Shown: piece after piece, positions 37,966 through 57,005 of the stretch | How the letters are laid out: each line of letters begins with the position of its first letter | Numbering within the stretch: the first letter of the stretch is position 1 | NCBI GenBank assembly: GCA_018697195.1 | Contig: JAGMWU010000028.1 | Location: 6,489,793-6,553,792, forward strand | Length of the DNA stretch: 64,000 bases | From: Certhia americana | Taxonomy: Eukaryota; Chordata; Aves; Passeriformes; Certhiidae | Direction of reading: 5' to 3' | The notes under the pieces: generated by a model | What the model was told of the DNA's origin: nothing | The model's database searches: none | The model's input: the letters and a program-made list of their open reading frames with translations, nothing else | Made by a program: the position numbers and the translations under genes

Positions 37966-38933
37966 TTGTGGGGGGGTGGAGGAGAAAGGGGTTTCATCAT
38001 GCATCTGCTGAGCTTTTCCCCTCTTGCTTCCAGAATGGAATTCCTTGGGGCTGGAATGCAGCCTGGCCCGGAGCTGGAGCCCTGGCCCAGAGCTGGGGAC
38101 ATGGCCACATTGTCAGTTCAGCTTTGGGCTCTGGGAGCCCCTTCCCTGCCTGAGCTGTGGGAAGGGGAGAGAGCCCACCCTGTTTGCACAGCTGACAAGA
38201 GCAGGCCCTGCTCCTGTGAGAACTGCCTGGCAGGGCCTATCAGCCATTTGAAACCAGGCCTTTTCTTGTCCTGACAGGAAATTGACCCTGGCATATTTGG
38301 AGAGATTTCTGCTTCTTTTCCAGGACTCCTAGGCATGGGACTGAGCTACCAAATGCCAAGAAGTCCTGCACAGCTGCATCTTAGAGCTGTTGCCAACAGC
38401 AGCAGCCATCCCCAAAGCCCTGCAGTCTGTGCCATTGTTTCTGGTTTTTTTGTGAAAGATACAGCACATTGGAGTCAAGCTGTCATGTCCATATTATATA
38501 ATTTGACATATTCCAGATTATATCATTTGACAGACAGTTGGAGCAGTTTGCGGGCCTATAGGTCCAAATTTGCTATAACCACAACTTGAAGCAAAAGGAA
38601 TTGCCTTAGATGCCAAGCTGGGGCTGTCCCCAGCAATTCACATGAAGATCCATAGAAAATTTTTTTGAATCCTCTCCTGGTTTGGCTTGGGGAGACTGGA
38701 AATGAAACCAGGAGAGGTCTCCCTTTCCCCGTGGTATTCCATGGCTGACTGCACTGTCCAGGAACTCCCAGGAAAACAAGCAAATATACCCATTCCAGTT
38801 TCATAGAACATTTTTTCCCAGTAACACTTATCAATAATACATCTTCTACAGAGTCCAATGTCAATTCCTGAATTTTACAGCTCAGCCTTAATGCATTAAT
38901 CTTAACACCTCTTTTTGAACAAGCTCAAACAAC
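37966..38933. other. Intergenic DNA 3' of the PPP4R3-like gene
   Basis: No gene was recognised. It contains a 13-bp perfect inverted repeat at 38671-38683 and 38705-38717. Confidence 0.55.
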
Positions 38934-38939
38934 TTTATT
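38934..38939 (-). promoter_or_regulatory. Polyadenylation signal of the PPP4R3-like gene
   Basis: AATAAA on the minus strand, 157 nt after the stop codon, followed by a GT-rich stretch (GTTGTTTGAGCTTGTTC). Its position fits a short 3' UTR. Confidence 0.75.
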
Positions 38940-39095
38940 GGGAACTTGAACAGAAAACAAACTCTACCAACTTGTCTACAGAAAACAGAAAATCTCTTAA
39001 CAAATAACAGCTAAACCTAATACTAAACCTAAACTAGAGCTATTTAACTTCCCACTGTTCTTAGCCTGAAAACCCCAAAAAGTGGGTTTCCTTTC

Positions 39096-46635
<7,540 letters not shown>

Positions 46636-46744
46636 TGAAGGTCACGTTTGCCAAAAGGCAGCAACAGGGAAGCACGAGGAAAGGCCACGCTGCGCTTGCC
46701 TCCTGTTGGCTCTGGCCTGGAGCTGCCTCAGCTTCCTCTGTTTC

Positions 46745-46800
46745 TGGCCTTTATGATGTCACCTGCAGCAGGAGGCTTCCGTTGCTCTGCTCCTTTATGA
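46745..46800 (-). promoter_or_regulatory. Candidate promoter of the PPP4R3-like gene
   Basis: Two TATA-like CATAAAGG elements lie on the minus strand (about 46799-46793 and 46756-46749). A CRE-like TGACATCA (46761-46754) partly overlaps the proximal one. They sit about 110-165 bp upstream of the first ATG. There is no CpG island. A short CRE/TATA-like arrangement of this kind occurs in some testis-expressed genes, but that is only a hint. Confidence 0.4.
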
Positions 46801-47420
46801 CCTGGCCTCAGGCTGCCAAAAGTTGTACACTCTGCTGTGTCCCCGATAACTAACTGGAGGGACTTGAGGAGAGAACTTGTAGAACTGAGGGGACACGTCC
46901 CAGCAGCCTCCCAGTACCCACCAGGAGAGGGCCATCAGAAAGCTGCAGAGGGGCTTTTCCTGATGGTTTTCACGGACAGGACAGGGGGAATTGCCAGAAG
47001 ATGAGGGAGGGCAGGTTTCAGTGAGGTCTTGGGAAGAAACTCTTGCCTTGAAGTGTGGCTGGGTATTGGGCCTGGTTGCCTGGAGAGGTTGTCGGCTCAC
47101 CAGGCCTGAAGCGGTGCAGTGGGTTGACCCTGTGGTTGGACACCAGGTACCCACCAGAGCCGCTCTGTCCCTGCCTTCTGCACCTGGACAGGGACAGAGA
47201 AAATAGAACCAAGGGTCCCTGGGTTGAGATAATGACAGGGAGAGATCCCTCCTGCTTCACTGTCCTGGGCAAAACTGCCTCCATTTTTGGATGTCAACTG
47301 AATTGATTACTCCAGCCAGCATCAGGGCAGGATCATGAGAAGCCAAACAAATCTCTCAGACACTTTTCCCCCAGCTCTCCCTACTTCTCAAAGTCTCCCT
47401 CTTCCCCCCTCAGCAGCACA
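46801..47420. other. Intergenic DNA upstream of the PPP4R3-like gene
   Basis: No EVH1-type exon and no repeat were recognised here on either strand. Confidence 0.55.
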
Positions 47421-47842
47421 GGGAGATGGGAATTTGGTTCTGGTCAGTTCATCCCACATTGTTTCTGCTGCTGCTCAGGGAGAGAGAGGAGTTGGCAGTC
47501 CTCGCCCTGCTCCAGCATGGGGTCCCTGCCACGGGAGACAGTTCTCCAGGAACTTCACCAACTGGAGTCCATCTCACAGGAAACAGTTCTCCACAACCTG
47601 GGAGCCACGTGGGGCTTTTCTTTCTCAGGGTCAGTCCTTCAGGCCTTCCTGCTCCAGCCATGGACTCTGAAGGCCTTGCAGCAAACCTGCTTCAGCATGC
47701 AGGGCTCCTCCCTGCATGGCTCTGTGGGCCCCTGCAAGGACCTTGCTCAGCAGGGGCTTCCCATGGGCTCAGAAACTGTCTCAGGCATCCCCCTTCTCCA
47801 TCATGCACGGCTCCTGCAGAAGCTGCAGTTGGATCTCTGCCC
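47421..47842. repeat. Degenerate internally repeated GC-rich element
   Basis: Repeated variants of CTCCAGCATGGGGTCCCT, CTTCAGCATGCAGGGCTCC and CTCCATCATGCACGGCTCC recur at irregular spacing of tens of bases. The pattern resembles a common avian interspersed repeat whose family I cannot name with certainty. Confidence 0.5.
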
Positions 47843-48461
47843 CCCCCATACCCTTAATGGGGTGCAGGGGCACAGTTGCCTCTGCATGGGTTGCAGCACG
47901 GGCAGCGGGAAAATCTGGACCTGGCAGAGTTTGTCCCAAATTTCTACACAGTTGCTTCCTCTGGAAAACTGTGTGGTAAGCCACATCGGTCAGGGGTTCA
48001 CAAAGTAGGGCTTTGGGTGAACTTAGCCCTAAGTATGCCCCCTTTTCACGGCTGTTACTGCCCGTGCACCAACACCCCCAAGTCCTTTCCCTCAGGGGAA
48101 GGTCTAAACAGTATTTTTGATGCCTTTATTGGTTTTGGTCACTGCTTTGGGTACCTCTGGCCCCATCACACTGTCCCAGGACACTCTTTGACTGGACTTT
48201 CAGGTGTGAGCATTCCCGAGTGCCCCCTGTGGCAGAGCTCAGCCCTTTCAGCCACACCGTGCGTGCAGATCTTGCTATGCAAAGCCGAGGAGGCCCTTCA
48301 GTCCCTTGGGAAATGAACCTGCAGAGGGTGAAACTGCCAGGTAGAATTGGACGTGGCCGGGGATCAGAGCAGAGGGTGCCAGCCCTTCCCAATTCCACAT
48401 TCCAGTGAGGTACAACACGAGCTGGCGCTGGGAGCTGTGGCAGTGCCCAGCCCAGCTTCAG
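47843..48461. other. Intergenic DNA with a short CR1-like piece
   Basis: A GCACCAACACCCCCAAGTCC segment near 48066 is CR1-like (antisense). The rest was not recognised. Confidence 0.45.
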
Positions 48462-48582
48462 GGAATCGTGGAATCACAGGTCCTTGCTGCTGGAAAAGCT
48501 CCCTGAGACTGTCGGGTCCAACCGTTCCTCCAGAGCTGCCACACTCAGCACTAACCCATGTCCCCAAGTGCTACATCCACAT
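48462..48582 (-). repeat. CR1 LINE fragment
   Basis: Antisense: GGAATCGTGGAATCACAGG followed by CCATGTCCCCAAGTGCTACA. Confidence 0.75.
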
Positions 48583-49477
48583 TTGTCACGTGAAAAGGGA
48601 TTTTAGATACCGTTATTGTGGGGAGATTTACGTGACCCTCAGTGTTTAATTTGTCTCAGTGCCCCAGGAAAGCCGAGGCCCTTGTGCCCGCGCATTCTGT
48701 CAGCGTCCCGTTACGGGGAGCCTTCCCCGGCCACCCTGAGGGATCGGAGGGTGGCGCCCGGGATTGACTCCAGCGTAGGGGAGAGCTCTCAGCAGCTCTT
48801 CCGCTTTTTGAGTCCGCAGCGGCTCTCCCTCGTAATGCTGGTGAATACTGGCGCCAGGGAAGGACTCACCCATAGAATTTACAGGTTACTATTTCTATTG
48901 ATATAAAACTGTGACATGTTATAGTTTGAGAATTGTCTGTGATAGTACCTGTCCTTGATAGGATTTGTCAGTGATAGGATCTGACTGCATAAACGTGTTC
49001 AAAACAATTCCCAGACAAGCCCTAATCCCCATTAAAGCATTCAATATGCAGAGTGCAGTTCTTACCTAATAGGTCCTGATGGGGAAGAAGGCAGGTTCAG
49101 ACCATTGACTGAGCCCAGCAGTAACCATGGAGTCTTCCTGCACTTTTCCTCCATTCTCAACTTACTTTTTATGCCGCTTCTTTCTGTTTAGAAAGGTGGA
49201 AATTGAATAACTCGAGTCATGCAGACTTTTATGTGTAACATTCTTTTGCTTTGCTTTTAAAGATAGAGTCACAAAATCACCCCAGTGAGGGATGATCATA
49301 CTTTGGGGGGGTTACCTTTGGGATGGAGGGGTGTGCTAATGACACAGTTAGGTTTTAATGTTCATCAGAGGAGAGCATTTTCACCCCAGTTGTTGGCTTG
49401 GCAGCAGGATATCTCCTCCTCCCTGCCCTGGCTGGCAGGTGCTAAGCAGATTCTCAGCTGCAAAGCACCATCAAGTT
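48583..49477. other. Intergenic DNA with a 16-bp tandem
   Basis: Contains a small CpG-rich patch (about 48680-48830) and three degenerate 16-bp units with GATA cores at 48934-48981. No gene was recognised. Confidence 0.55.
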
Positions 49478-49580
49478 TTCTCTAATATCCAACCTGAACC
49501 TCCTCTGGGGCAAATTGAGGTCTCTTCCCCTTGTCTTGTCCCTTGTTCCCTGGGAGAAGAGACTGACTGTACCCGGGCTA
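49478..49580 (-). repeat. CR1 LINE fragment
   Basis: Antisense: TCTAATATCCAACCTGAACC then CTTCCCCTTGTCTTGTCCCT. Confidence 0.75.
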
Positions 49581-50334
49581 TAAGTCCTTGCTCTCATGCA
49601 TCCCTGGGCTCTGCTGGGTGCTGTTGGGGAGATGGGAAGGCTGCAGCAGCTGAGAGGCAGAGGGACAGCCCCAGGCAGCCCCAGGTAACAAAGCCCAAGA
49701 GACACCACTCTACCACTGGGGAGACACTGGGTGATGAGCTGGGATGGGCTTTGGTCTCTCTGTGCTTCCAGAAGGGGCTGAGAATGTCCCTCTGGCACAC
49801 AAGGTGTCGTGTGCCAGTGCTAGAAGGGGCCAAGCTTCAGCCCTGCTACCTCTGCAAGGGAGTCCTTCACAAGCCTGGTCCCCTTCAGGCCCCTTCAGAC
49901 CAAAGACCAGAGATGGAGTTTCTAGCAGTAGAATTGGGGGGTACAGGGATCCTTTCTGAAGCTGACAGACAGCTTTTAATCCACTTGCTCTGCCTCCTCT
50001 GCAGAAAAGGAGTAGGAGAGCCTCTGAAACATGGCAGCCCCTGCCTTGCACCTGTGGGATGGAGGCTGGAGGGGCCAGGTCTGCCCAAGTCGGCTGCAGG
50101 TTGGCATCTGCAGCACCATCTCCTGCACCCTGGCTTAGACACATCTCCAAGCCATCTGCCAGAGACTTCCCAGCCCCCAGGGAAAGGATACTCATTCCCA
50201 AATGCTTCAGTGACATCAGCTCTGGGATATGTCTAATACTCTACAAAGCCTTGGGGAAGCCTGTGGGAGATCCCTGGATACCAGGAGCAGCTGTAGGGGG
50301 TGATGTTTTGGTTGACAGCTGCTTAACATGAGTG
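49581..50334. other. Intergenic DNA, nothing recognised
   Basis: The longest open frame of the window (49358-50236 plus, 292 codons) runs through here. It also reads through the CR1 fragment and has no family features, so I treat it as chance. Confidence 0.55.
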
Positions 50335-50740
50335 GCCAGCGTGCTCAAGTGGGCAAGGAGGACAGTGGCATCCTGGCTTGTACCAGCCATGGTGTAAACA
50401 GCAGGACCAGTGCCCATCCCTCAGTGCTGGCACTGCTGAGGCACCTCCAGTCCTGGAGGCAGTTTGGGGGCCCTTATGGCAAGAGAGACATTGAGTGGCT
50501 GGAGTGCATACAGAGAAGGGAATGGGGCTGGAGCACCAAGAGCCGCTGGGGAGCTGGGGGACTCATCCTGGAGAAAAAGGAGGCTCAGGGAGGACCTACT
50601 TATTTTCTACAACTCCCTGACAGGCGGCTGGAACCAGGTGGAGGTCTGGCTCTTCTCCCAAGTAGGAGGCAACAGGACAAGAGGAAATGGCCTCAAGTTG
50701 TGCCAGGAATTTCTTAGCTTGGAGTTCACAGCAAAATTCC
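50335..50740 (+). repeat. CR1 LINE copy
   Basis: Sense: GTGCTCAAGTGGGCAAGGAG, GGCATCCTGGCTTGTACCAG, GACAAGAGGAAATGGCCTCA. Confidence 0.92.
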
Positions 50741-52010
50741 TGTGGAATCTGGTGCCAAAGCTTTCCAGGTCCAAAGGAAGCAGCTCCCTGCTGCCCTCCC
50801 AGCCCTCCTCCCTTCCTGCCGGTTTCAGTCGCACAATCCTGGCAGCTGCAGCAGCCTGGGCTCCCCAGCTCCTGCCAGCAGAATGTCTGCCCCCAGCAAG
50901 CTGTGGTGCCTCAGGAGAGAAATGGGAGAGGAAGGGTTCCTGAGCCCCAGAGAGTGGCCATGAGGCTCCTTGTGTCAGCTGCTTGTTCTTCAGTACCCTC
51001 TTCCATTTGTCAAAGAGAAGAAGGCTGGCCCAGGCCAGACAAATTCAATGGGAGCTTTTGCCCAATGGCATCCTGTCCTCCCTTGGCAATCTCGTCCATG
51101 GCACTGTCATCAGGAGCACTGGAGCATCCACCTTCTCTCCAGCCTCACCTGTTGCAATGGCTGGCAGATCCTCATGGAGCACAGATGCTCCAGGGGCTCC
51201 CAGGGCAGCAGCTCAGGGTGGGAAGCTGTTTAGCCACCAGCAAAGCTGTTCTTCTTACTACCCCTTCAGGAGCTTCCTGTGCAGCTGCTCCTGGAAGTGG
51301 CAGCCTTTTGCTGACCTCCAGGTCCAGGGAACAGAACACTGGATATAATCTTCTTGGAATCTTCCAGGGCACTACAAATGCCTAAGAAAGGGAAGATCCT
51401 TTCCCTGTCTAGTGCTACCTGGTTCCTGTCCCTGTGTGGGGTTTGCTGGGATCAGGGAATCAGGGAGGGTGTCCCACTCCATCGGCAAAGGGAGAGTGCC
51501 AGAGGGAGACAGATCCAGGGTGCTGTTTCCCAAGGGGATGGAGAGTAGGAGACTGTACCCCAGCAAGCTGAAAATCAGGCAGGGATGAGCACTTGAGGGA
51601 TCAGCCAAACTCCAACTGGGATGTGGGGTCCTGCCAGGGCTCTGAGCATGGAGCAATGACCAGAGAGAGCATTCAGTGTGAGGTCAGGCTTCAGGGCCTA
51701 TACATGTACCACTCTTTCAGGGTGCAAACAGCATCCCCTGGAGCCTTGGAATTGTCACAGGGTTCTGGGCCTTCATAGGCTTCTGTACTGCACTGGCATA
51801 GAAACACAGGAAAAAGGGAAAAGCAGCTTTGCAGCTTTGCAGCCACACTTTCTGTAGGCTGCTCTGGAAATGTTTGGGCTCAGATGGACATGTGTGAGGG
51901 AACAGAGATTGTGTGGGACATCAAGGGAGGACAGCAGTGTCTCTGCTCCTGCACTGTTTTGGCCTCTTCACTTCTTAGAGCTCTTCCTTCACAGGGAGCC
52001 AGACTCCCAC
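50741..52010. other. Intergenic DNA, nothing recognised
   Basis: GC-moderate sequence with many overlapping chance frames. No exon or repeat was assigned. Confidence 0.5.
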
Positions 52011-52675
52011 TGAGACACTAATTTTGAAGATATTGCTGACTTAGCTGGGAAAAATAAGCTTTGCTGAAATCAGTTAAAATTCAGAGGATGGTTAAGAGAG
52101 AGACCGGATTTTAGATAAGCTATCCCGGATCTAATAACTCATTACCTGTCAAGTTTATGTTTGTGTAAGCTGGGCTTGTAACGAAAAACAAGGGAATTGA
52201 TCAATAGACCCCAAAAACACAAGATGATTGCAGACCCTCTATCTCTAGAAACAGTCATGGGAACAGGAAACTCCAAGGAGTCATTTATCACATATCCATC
52301 AAAGGTTGAAAGTTTATAACGAGGAAGACTAGTTTTACTTCCTCCTTTTGGTGACCACTCCCCACATAAGACCCCCGACTCATTTCAGAGAACAAACTAC
52401 GCATGCTTAATAACCTTTTTGTCAATTAGCAGACGAAGCGGAGAAGAGGAGGTGACAGGGGTATGAATATGCATTTGTATTTTGTGTATTCAACATTCTT
52501 GTGGATAAAAGGCTCTGTAATTACCTGTGATCTTTGCAGTGCGTATTAGGGAGCTATCCCACGCAGCTGCCCGGCTGTCAATAAACATACACTTTCTAAC
52601 TTAACTGTTAGAGAGTCTGTTGTCCATCTCAGTTGGGTATCGATATTAGATCGATATTCATATTTTAATAAATCA
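52011..52675 (+). mobile_element. LTR-like element, probably solo
   Basis: ATAAAAGG at 52505-52512 and AATAAA at 52580-52585, about 75 bp apart, with a U5-like tail rich in TCGATATT, make an LTR likely. Boundaries are tentative: TGAGACAC at 52011 and AATCA at 52675, flanked by CCAC on both sides, a 4-bp match that could be chance. No internal retroviral region is present. Confidence 0.55.
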
Positions 52676-52879
52676 CCACCTGTCCCCCAGGTGTGCTGGG
52701 AGTGTTTTCCCAACACCTCTGCAGCCTTTCCTGCGCAGTTTGGGGCTCTGCACATTTCTCCCCCCCCACTGTCTGCACCCAGAGCAATGCTGTTGTGGTG
52801 CATTCTCATGGGAGCCATTGCCAGAGAGTCTCTTCACTCCCCTGCTCTGCAATTTGTTATGAGAGACTCATAATACCCA

Positions 52880-53470
52880 CCTGGGTTGGGTTGGAAGGGA
52901 CCTCAAAGCCCATCTTGTCCCTCTTCCTGCCATGGGCAGGGACACCTTCAACTAGCCCAGGGTGCTCCAAGCCATGTCCAACTTGGTCTTTGACATTTCC
53001 AGGGATGGGGAAGCCACAGCTGCTCTGGGCAACCTGTGCCAGGGCCTTACCACCCATATTGTACAACAATTCTGGCCGAAGTCTTATAAACTCCTTTTTA
53101 TCTGTGGAAAAGCTACAGTAAGGCCTCCCCGGAGCCTCCTCTTCTCCGGGTGAGCACCCGCAGCTCTCCCAGCCTGGCTCCAGAGCAGAGGGGCTCCAGG
53201 CCTTGGAGCAGCTCTGTGGCCTCCTGGGCTCTCTCCAGCAGCTCCACGTCCGTCCTGTGCTGGAAGCCCAGGGCTGGGGGCAGCTCTGCAGGTGGGGTCT
53301 CACCTGAGTGGGGCAGAGGGGCAGAGTCTCCCCCACACTGGGAGATCAGCCCAGCACATGGTGGGAGGTTCTGGGCTGCCAGAGCACATGGCCAGGGCAC
53401 GTTGAGCTTCTCATCCACCAACACCCCCACGTCCTTCTCCCCAGGGCTGCTCTCTGTCCATTCTCCAATC
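52880..53470 (-). repeat. CR1 LINE copy beside the CSRP1 CpG island
   Basis: Antisense copy: GGGTTGGGTTGGAAGGGACC, CCATGGGCAGGGACACCTTC, AGCCTGGCTCCAGAGCAGAG and CACCAACACCCCCACGTCCT. It ends about 70 bp before the CpG island. Confidence 0.93.
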
Positions 53471-53539
53471 TTGCAACGTCTCTTTTAATTTAGAGGAAAA
53501 CGTTCTGCAGAACAAAATACCGACGGACACATACGGGAA

Positions 53540-54170
53540 GTGTTCCCGCCGCCTTGGAACCAGCCTGGGGCTTTTAGGGCCCCGGAGGGCGCTTCCTCTG
53601 GTAGTGGGATGTCTTTCCCGGGCAGCGTGAGGAGGCGCCGGGCGCTGTCGGGGCCGGTCGGGCCGTGCCGTCCCCTGCCAGCCCCGTGACATCAGTCCCG
53701 CCACCGCCCTGCCCCCCCAGCAACAAAAGCGCCGAGCGGCCACCGGCCCCAGCGCGGCTCCCGAGAGCGGCACCGACACCGAACAACCCCACACAGGCAC
53801 CGACCGCGATCCCGGATTTGACACCGACCCCGGATTTAACACCGACCCCGACACCGTCCCCGGCCCGGCCACAGGTGGGTGCGGGGCGGAGACGGCCGCC
53901 GGGTCCCGCCGAGCGCAGCGGAGCCGCCTCCCCTCCCGTGCCCGGGGCTGCCGCTATCCCAGCCCGGAGCTGCCTCCATCCCTCCCTTCATCCTCTGAGG
54001 ATGCCCCATCCCCGCCGCCCCCCATCCCGGCGGGCCGCCGCGGGGAAGATGCGAGGCTGGAGAGAGGCACAGCCCCGCCGTGTGCCCGTGGGGTGGGCAC
54101 GGGAGCGGTGGGACCCTCTGAGGTTGCTCCCAGGGCCGGAGCAGCCGCGCACGTGGCGGGATGCGGAAGA
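53540..54170 (+). promoter_or_regulatory. CSRP1: CpG island, likely CSRP1 promoter
   Basis: A CpG-rich stretch of about 600 bp on the 5' side of CSRP1, without a TATA box and without a convincing coding frame. It starts about 70 bp after the end of an antisense CR1 copy. CSRP1 genes of other vertebrates have a non-coding first exon well upstream of the first coding exon, and this island is the only promoter-like segment on that side within the window. The link to CSRP1 is inference from position and strand. Confidence 0.65.
53700..53874 (+). other. CSRP1: Candidate non-coding exon 1 of CSRP1
   Basis: A good donor (CCACAG|GTGGGTGCG) ends at 53874 inside the CpG island. The start is not defined; 53700 is a nominal value. 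The 3' part contains a short degenerate tandem of ACACCGACCCCGGATTT. If spliced to 60404, the start codon would sit one base inside exon 2. Confidence 0.45.
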
Positions 54171-54654
54171 CAAAGCTCTTGCATCAGATCGATTGAACTC
54201 AGTAAAGCTGATTTCTAGGGAGCCTGAGCCAGCTCAGCTGTGGGCTCTGGTCAGTTCCCAGAGGAGATTTGCAGTGCTGTGCACCAGGCTGGGCACAGGC
54301 TCGAGCACAGCTCCAGGTACTGCTTTCCAATCCTCAGAACCCTCAGCCCGTGGGAAGGGGTTCAGAAGCACTGGGCAAAAGCCCCAGATGCTGCCAAGTC
54401 CCTGTATCAGATCTTCTGTCTCTCCCTGCGTGAGAAAGGACCAGTGCTAAAATACTGTGAGGGATGAGGCTGGCTTTGGGTGCTGCTCTTTCTGGGGAGC
54501 TTGGGGAAGAAGGGTGAGAGGAGAAGCCCTGCAAGGAGCGACTGTGGTCATTTGGTCTATTCCTGCTGGAGCAGAAAAGCCTGAGGTCAGAGCTCCCCGG
54601 GGTCTGCAGCTTCCTCCCGAGGGGCAGCGGAGGGACAGCTTCAATCTCGGCTTG

Positions 54655-54925
54655 CTGTGAGCAGGGACAGGGCCCAAGGAAGGGCTGGAGCTGTGCCAGG
54701 GCAGGGTCAGTCTGGATATCAGGGAACGGTTCTTCCCCCAGAGGGTGCTGGGCACTGACCAGGTTCCCCAGGGAATGGACACAACCCCAAGGCTGCCAGA
54801 GCTCCAGGAGCATTTGGACAGCACTCTGGCATGCACAGGTTGGGATTGTTGCGGGGGGTCTGTGCAGGGCCAGGCATTGGATGTGATCTTGTGGATCAAT
54901 TGTAGCTCAGGATGTTCTGTTACTC
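54655..54925 (+). repeat. CR1 LINE fragment
   Basis: Sense: GGAGCTGTGCCAGGGCAGGG, AGCTCCAGGAGCATTTGGAC and GTCTGTGCAGGGCCAGGCAT. Confidence 0.88.
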
Positions 54926-56892
54926 CACCGGAGTGAGGCTGGCAAGGTGCAGTGGGCCCTGGGGAGGATTCAGCGCTTTCCAAGGAGCTCAGGGCCGCTG
55001 CTGCATAGACAGCTCAGGGCTGTGCTGCTTCAGTGGGTCCTGAGTTCTGTTCCAGCCTCTGCTGTCCCCTGCACCAGGGGCTCTCCAGCCCGGATGGCAG
55101 TGTCCGAGTGCTGCCTCAAAGCAGCTGAGCTCGTCTCCCTGCTCCTGGAAGGCAGCACCAGCTGGGGGAGGATGTAACCAACTGAGGCATTTCAGGGCTT
55201 TGGGGAAGCTCGGGTGAACTCAGTCTGGTGAAGGATCTTGATCATTGTGGGAGTCAGGAGGTTTTCTTAGTACCTCCTGAAAATTCTGCTGCTTTTGTTC
55301 TGGATCAATTTGGGATTTTCATGGAGGGCCCTGTTTCTTTGTAAGTCAACCTTGGGAGCAGTGCATGTGCAAGCAGAGGCCCATGGTTGAGAGGGCTGTG
55401 TCTGGCTGGTGGCTCAGCACCATGGTGGCTTCTCTCAGGCCCCTGCTCTGCACAGCCAACCTGAGGCTGCCTTGGTATCAGAATCATTTGATTGGTGGTG
55501 GAGTCAAGGCTGACTGCTCTTGAAGTCATAGAGTAGATGAGCCACATATGAGCATCGCTCTAGAGCTCAGAGCCTCCTGGCTTCCTTCCCTCTTATCCCA
55601 GCAGAGCCCTCAGAGGTGTCTGATTTGTTCAGGTGCATCTCCTGGGGCAGTTCTGTGATTTCTCCCTGGTGATTCCCAGTGTTTTTCCATGTCTCTGAGC
55701 TCACCAGCCTCAGGTCCCTGTTCTCCTGCTTGCCAGTTGAACATCACTGGGTCACACCAAGTGACCTTCACTTATCCTTGTTTACACTATTGGTGGCCCA
55801 GAGTCTTCTCACATCACTACTCCTCCCAGCTCATGACACAGCAGGGGGCAAGGGGACAGTTCTAGCTTGCCCCTTGTAGGGCTATTCCCACCTGTGTGCA
55901 GATGATGGGAAAACTGCTCTGAGATAGTTCCTGTTTGCCTGGGGCAGAGTCCCCTGTGGGTCTCACTGCAGGTGCTGGTGCTAAACCCCTGGTGCCATGT
56001 CCCGGGGTTTTTCCCAGGGGATGTTCCCTGGTGTATCCCTGGGAGCTGGTCCCTCTCTGTTCTGTCCATAACTCATCTGTCTGAGTCTCTTTTTCTTCAA
56101 ATTTCTGCACATTTTATGGCCATGCCAGCTGTTGTCTAAACTGGAAGGCACTACTCAGGCCCCATGGCTTGGGGCTCCTGCTGTGGCTTCCTCCCCCTTG
56201 ACTCTTCCCTTTGCCAGGGCATTAATTAATTCTGCCTGGGCTGCTGTGAACATGCTTAGGAGTGAATTTTGTGCAGCTCCGATGGTGCTTGTTTTAATGC
56301 TCTCATTGGGAAAAAAAAGAACTTTTTATATGGGTCAGCATGAGTCTGCTGTTCCTCAGTGATCTCCAAACACAACATGATTGCTTTGCAGTTAATTACT
56401 GTAGGATTTTAGTAGAGCACAGACATGGGAAGGTTTTCCAACTATTGCAGAAGGTTGGATGGTTGAACTGACATCCTGGTGGCTACAGGGATGTTCTTCA
56501 GAGTGCAACAGGGTAGGACTTGCCCTGACCTGAGTGCTGTGCAGCCATGGAGCTGCATCCACACAGCCACAGGTGCTGCTCCTGCTCCAGCAGTTCCCAC
56601 CTAGCTGCTCTCAGGAGGGCAGGGTGGAGGGTGTCAGCTTCAGGGTCAATGACAGGAACACAGACTTTTCAACCCACTTGAAAAAGAGGATGACTGTGTT
56701 TCTGCTGCCTGATGGCTGCATCAGCTCACTGTTTCCACTTACAACAAGTGATGACATCCCAAAGCACCAGTACATACTGGTTCCATACTGGTTTATGCCT
56801 GGTTTTTCAGTGTAGCTTACACTGCCTCCCAGACTGGTACAACACAGCACCTCTGAGTACTGAGTCTGAGCCCAGATTTCCTACAACCACAA

Positions 56893-57005
56893 ACAGGTTT
56901 GGATTGGAAGGGACCTCGAAGGTTACCCAGTGCTACCCGCTGCCATAGGCAGGGGCACCTTCCACTATCTCAGGTTGCTCCAAGCTCCATCCAGCCTGGT
57001 CGTTT
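56893..57005 (-). repeat. CR1 LINE fragment
   Basis: Antisense: GTTTGGATTGGAAGGGACCT then GGCACCTTCCACTATCTCAG. Confidence 0.8.

Noticed and set aside
49358..50236. Longest open frame in the window (292 codons, plus strand)
   Set aside because: It reads through an antisense CR1 fragment, has no recognisable domain, and overlaps long frames on the other strand, as expected of GC-moderate non-coding DNA.
46795..53540. Search for EVH1-domain exons upstream of the PPP4R3-like gene
   Set aside because: No minus-strand frame shows the expected family peptides, so the absence is reported and no exon is called.
53665..54450. Plus-strand 261-codon frame across the CSRP1 CpG island
   Set aside because: It runs through the candidate donor into the intron; its Pro/Arg/Ser composition is that of translated CpG-rich DNA with no family features.
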